From contig JAFUJB010000013.1 of NCBI GenBank assembly GCA_017473865.1, positions 1-64,000 on the forward strand: DNA of 64,000 nt. Direction: 5' to 3'. The DNA comes from Clostridia bacterium. GTDB lineage: Bacteria; Bacillota; Clostridia; Oscillospirales; CAG-272. The translations under genes were made by a program, and so were the position numbers. The notes under the pieces are model-generated. The model was given only the letters and a program-made list of their open reading frames with translations. It did not search any database and had not been told where the DNA came from. Of the stretch, positions 60,973 through 64,000 are shown in pieces (position 1 is the first letter of the stretch; each line of letters begins with the position of its first letter).

Positions 60973-62214
60973 ATGGATAAGAGTAAGGTTTTAGAGTTGC
61001 TTACACAAGATAAATATTATTCTGTTGATGATTTACGTTATAATCAAAAGGTAGGGGTAATGTTTTCAAAAGAGCAGTTTTCTGAATTTTTATCAATAAA
61101 AGACGAGTTGGCTGATGAGAAGAATGAAATTGTTGATGTTCTTCCTTTAAAAACGTTTAACTCGAAATATTGCTTTTTTGTTTACTCAAAATATTTAGAT
61201 GCATTATTTGAAGAATATTTGAGGATTCAAGGTTCGGATTATCAAACTACACATAAATTGCTTTTTGCAAGAAATCTTGATGATATAATGACTTCAAGGT
61301 TGTTTTCAGAAATTGAGGGATCTTTAAACATCGAGAATATACCTACTACAAATAAGCGAATCAAGGAAATATACCAGAAGAAAGAACTTGTTGACAACAA
61401 CGATATTATCGTTCGTAATATGTTGGATGCAATAATGTTTATAACGGAAGAAAAGCCAGCATTTACAAAAGCCAATTTGCTTAAGTTGTATAATATTTTG
61501 AGTAAGGATAGTTTGCCCGAAGACAAGCAATTGAAAGACGGGGCATATTATCGTCACGATAAGGTGTATATTGGTGCTTATGAAGGCGCCCCTGTTGAAG
61601 CCATAGATCAGTGTATGGATTCATTATTTGCTTTTGCGTCTAATGAGGATAACGTAAAACAATATAACATATTGCTACCGCAAATTTGTCACTATTATTT
61701 GCTTTACGTTCATCCGTATTTTGACTTCAACGGACGTACTGCAAGGATGGTTTCTTTTTGGTTAAACTACGTAAACAATATGTTTATTGCGCCGTTTTTT
61801 GTGAGTGAAGCGATTAATGACAGCAAGAGTAACTATTACCGCGCTATTGAAAATACGCGAAACACTAACAACGACTTAACGTATTTCTTGGGATATATTC
61901 TTGAGACTTCAATCAAGTATAGCTTCATTTACAAGAATCTTGAAGAGATCAAAAATATGCTTTCAAAAACCGGCGATAGTCTTACTAATACCGAGTGGAA
62001 TTACGTTAAGAAAATACTTGTGCATAATTCGGAGAATTATTTTAAGTACAAAGAGTTTTTAACGTATATCAATGCTACTATGACAAAGCCCGGTGCCTTG
62101 AAAATTCTCAATAATCTTACTGACTACGGAATCTTGGAAAAGACCAAAAACAAAAAAGGCGAGATTATTTATAGGTTAAATCAAGACTTGGTGGTTTATA
62201 AGTATAATGGGTAA
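60973..62214 (+). CDS. Fic-domain protein with C-terminal winged-helix-like region
   Basis: 413 residues from the ATG with GGAGG 8 bases upstream. Fic motif is HPYFDFNGRTAR (His247 to Arg258) instead of HPFxxGNGRxxR: the first Gly is Phe, but His, Asp/Asn and Arg are kept, so AMP- or phosphate-transfer chemistry is plausible. Upstream, LFSEIEGS (Glu115-Gly116) looks like the inhibitory helix of class II Fic enzymes with its Ser/Thr changed. The last 80 residues (TYINATMTKPGALKILNNLT, YGILEKTKNKKGEIIYRL) look like a winged-helix DNA-binding domain. More AT-rich than the core genes. Followed 24 bases later by a large unknown gene. Confidence 0.87.
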   Translation: MDKSKVLELLTQDKYYSVDDLRYNQKVGVMFSKEQFSEFLSIKDELADEKNEIVDVLPLKTFNSKYCFFVYSKYLDALFEEYLRIQGSDYQTTHKLLFARNLDDIMTSRLFSEIEGSLNIENIPTTNKRIKEIYQKKELVDNNDIIVRNMLDAIMFITEEKPAFTKANLLKLYNILSKDSLPEDKQLKDGAYYRHDKVYIGAYEGAPVEAIDQCMDSLFAFASNEDNVKQYNILLPQICHYYLLYVHPYFDFNGRTARMVSFWLNYVNNMFIAPFFVSEAINDSKSNYYRAIENTRNTNNDLTYFLGYILETSIKYSFIYKNLEEIKNMLSKTGDSLTNTEWNYVKKILVHNSENYFKYKEFLTYINATMTKPGALKILNNLTDYGILEKTKNKKGEIIYRLNQDLVVYKYNG

Positions 62215-62238
62215 TAAAATTTAGGAGAAATTATTAAA

Positions 62239-64000
62239 GTGATAGAGTATGTAAAGTTTTATAGTGTAAATGATTTGGCATCAACTGATAATTTAAAGAT
62301 GGCTGTTTCTGTAATAGAGTCTTTTGATTGTAATGCTGAATATACGAATGTAAATAATATTGTTGAGCTGTATAATATTAAGCAGTATTTTGATAATAAT
62401 GTGTACTTGTTATCTTGGGATGAACTAACTAAAACTAGATATATTAGGATAGTTGGTCAATTTAATAAGGTGATAGGGGTATTCTTTTCAAAAATTAAGG
62501 GAGATAATTTTCTGGATTATTATAATGAACTTGATAATCAGTACAATAATGATTTTTGGAAACTTGTTGAATATTACGGAGTTTATAAAAGATTATCGTC
62601 AATAGAATTTTCAAAAATTATAAAAGAGAAATATATATTAAATAATGTTTTGGGCTGTAACGAAATTGTTAAGTGTTTTGGAACAGAAATTGCTAAAGAA
62701 TTAACTGAGAATTTGGAATATGCTGAAATGATTCTAGACTATTATGCTGTAAAACACGACAATAACCCCAAAAAACTTTATATTCCTAGAGAGCTAACAA
62801 ATGAGAATAAAATAAGTATTCTTCAAAATTATATTTCGTGGGAAAGGTCTAATCCAAATTATTTACACTTAATTTCAACATTTAAGCGAGGCGATGGTCT
62901 TCCTACAAACGATAGAATTAGATACGCTGCCCATAAAAAGCATCATGAATATTGGAGCAACAAAGAAAATACAAAAAATACTTCTTGGCACAAGTATGGT
63001 GCCAGCATAGTGTTCTATGATGATAGCAAAGAACACTCATATCCTAAGACAGAAAATGACGAAAATGTTGTTGAGTTCTTTTTTGGTACATCTTGGATAA
63101 AAGATAATTTGGACTATCCTACTTTACTTAATAACTTTATATACATGTTTGAGTTTGTTGATGAACAGTTTAGATATCAGCATCTTGCCAATCCTTCAAA
63201 TCTTGGTGTAATAGAAAGAATATTTGGAGTGACAGGCCGCAATGACTATAAAACAGGGATAGATTATCAGATCAGAAAGATTTCATCACTGGCAATAATG
63301 ACGGGGTATTTACAGCAACTTGAAAAATTTAATATTAAACTTGAAGATATATTCAAATGGTTTTTTGAGTCGTATTTGCCTGAAGAATTTGGTGCGAATG
63401 GATTTAGTTATTTTGCTCCAACTGATCAAGCGTCTTGGGTGGAAAAAATATTGTTGTTAATATCGCAATTTGATTCTGTATTAAAGCAGTTTAAGTTTTA
63501 TACAGAAGATAAATTTGTGGATAGGAGTTTTTTGCAATTTTCTTCTGACCCACACAAATTATCTAGCACTCCAAGCATGGTCTCTAAAAAATATGTGTAC
63601 CCTAAAAGCGATAGAATAACTACTGCAATGCATTTATTATATTCTGATCAATCCACCACATATTATGTTGATGAAAAAAGCAAATATAAAAATTTACCTC
63701 ATTTGTTGTTATCGCGTGAAATGAAGGTGTCTGATTTTTTGAACTATGAACAGCCCAGAATAGAATGGTTGATAAAAGAAGGGTTTGCTTTTTTAGATGA
63801 AAAAGATCATGTTCAGATAAACAAAGAGGTCGCTTATTTGTTAATGGATCTCTTTTACAATGGTGTTGTTTCGTATCATTATTATAGGAAGAAATATCCG
63901 ACTATAGCTACGAAAATAAAAGATTGGCTTGAAACGGGGGATCTTGTATCGAAAGAGTCGTTGTTTACAACTCAAGAACAGGAATTTATTGATTATGTTC
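62239..64000 (+). CDS. Large unrecognised protein, N-terminal 587 residues; gene continues past window
   Basis: Open frame from a GTG with AGGAG 11 bases upstream to the window end; no stop found. It begins IEYVKFYSVNDLASTDNLKM. The protein is rich in Asn, Asp, Tyr, Phe and Lys, soluble, with no signal, membrane segment, P-loop or familiar catalytic motif that I can see. Stretches such as GDGLPTNDRIRYAAHKKHHE, LGVIERIFGVTGRNDYKTGI and FFESYLPEEFGANGFSYFAP may be conserved cores. Strongly AT-rich, like the Fic gene, and probably co-transcribed with it. It may be the effector or target half of a Fic-linked accessory (possibly defence) system, but that is only context. Confidence 0.6.
   Translation, partial: MIEYVKFYSVNDLASTDNLKMAVSVIESFDCNAEYTNVNNIVELYNIKQYFDNNVYLLSWDELTKTRYIRIVGQFNKVIGVFFSKIKGDNFLDYYNELDNQYNNDFWKLVEYYGVYKRLSSIEFSKIIKEKYILNNVLGCNEIVKCFGTEIAKELTENLEYAEMILDYYAVKHDNNPKKLYIPRELTNENKISILQNYISWERSNPNYLHLISTFKRGDGLPTNDRIRYAAHKKHHEYWSNKENTKNTSWHKYGASIVFYDDSKEHSYPKTENDENVVEFFFGTSWIKDNLDYPTLLNNFIYMFEFVDEQFRYQHLANPSNLGVIERIFGVTGRNDYKTGIDYQIRKISSLAIMTGYLQQLEKFNIKLEDIFKWFFESYLPEEFGANGFSYFAPTDQASWVEKILLLISQFDSVLKQFKFYTEDKFVDRSFLQFSSDPHKLSSTPSMVSKKYVYPKSDRITTAMHLLYSDQSTTYYVDEKSKYKNLPHLLLSREMKVSDFLNYEQPRIEWLIKEGFAFLDEKDHVQINKEVAYLLMDLFYNGVVSYHYYRKKYPTIATKIKDWLETGDLVSKESLFTTQEQEFIDYV

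Overview
The window is chromosomal DNA of an anaerobic, endospore-forming Clostridia-type member of the Bacillota, probably from a gut or similar habitat. The evidence is the spoIIGA-sigE pair with spoIIR beside it, a SleB-type cortex hydrolase, RNase J, RNase R and RNase M5, SecG, consensus sigma-A promoters (TTGACA, 17 bp, TATAAT) and strong GGAGG ribosome sites. Host-glycan genes (nagA, fucI, fucU) fit a gut lifestyle. No rRNA, tRNA, CRISPR array, phage or intact transposase gene was seen. The genus is not resolved.

Layout. 1-3.4 kb: the start of a BlaI/MecI-type repressor with paired operators, a DegT aminotransferase and nagA. 3.5-6.3 kb: the mother-cell sigma-E module (spoIIGA, sigE, convergent spoIIR) and a small membrane protein. 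6.3-11 kb: a candidate structured RNA, then rnj, secG and rnr. 11.2-19.5 kb: a sleB-like gene, then a long plus-strand run (SanA-like, DUF1934, holA, rnmV, gtrA, a purine nucleoside phosphorylase-RNase HI fusion, mnmA, a zeta-toxin-like pair, a radical SAM gene). 19.5-27.1 kb: small regulators, a CarD-like gene, glyA, a Cys/Asp-rich membrane protein beside a DtxR-type regulator, and a two-component operon flanked by two paralogous small membrane proteins. 27.4-33 kb: an ABC exporter pair and an NhaC antiporter. 33.8-38.5 kb: a complete branched-chain amino-acid ABC importer, followed by a divergent amino-acid permease. 40.7-49.2 kb: an XRE-TPR regulator, a MarR-controlled ABC exporter pair and two ion or anion transporters. 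49.8-53.2 kb: an AraC regulator divergent from fucI-fucU. 53.2-60.3 kb: envelope acyltransferases and a GT8 enzyme, an XRE membrane regulator, a eukaryotic-type glycogen branching enzyme, and small genes behind repeat-borne promoters. 60.9-64 kb: an AT-rich accessory end with a Fic protein and a large unrecognised gene cut by the window edge.

The most unusual material is non-coding: (i) a three-way-junction RNA candidate with its own terminator just upstream of rnj; (ii) a MITE-like element of about 160-210 bp in two inverted copies, built of serial hairpins, each with the same end 30-37 bp upstream of a start codon; (iii) two intergenic modules with no shared stem sequence but the same nested self-complementary design, each ending in a promoter; (iv) a family of mosaic GC-rich intergenic repeats at gene ends. 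Among the genes, the fused PNP-RNase HI protein, the probable ATT start of spoIIGA, the Cys/Asp-rich protein next to a DtxR regulator, and the Fic/unknown pair deserve follow-up. All calls come from reading the sequence and from memory of protein families. No database search was run.
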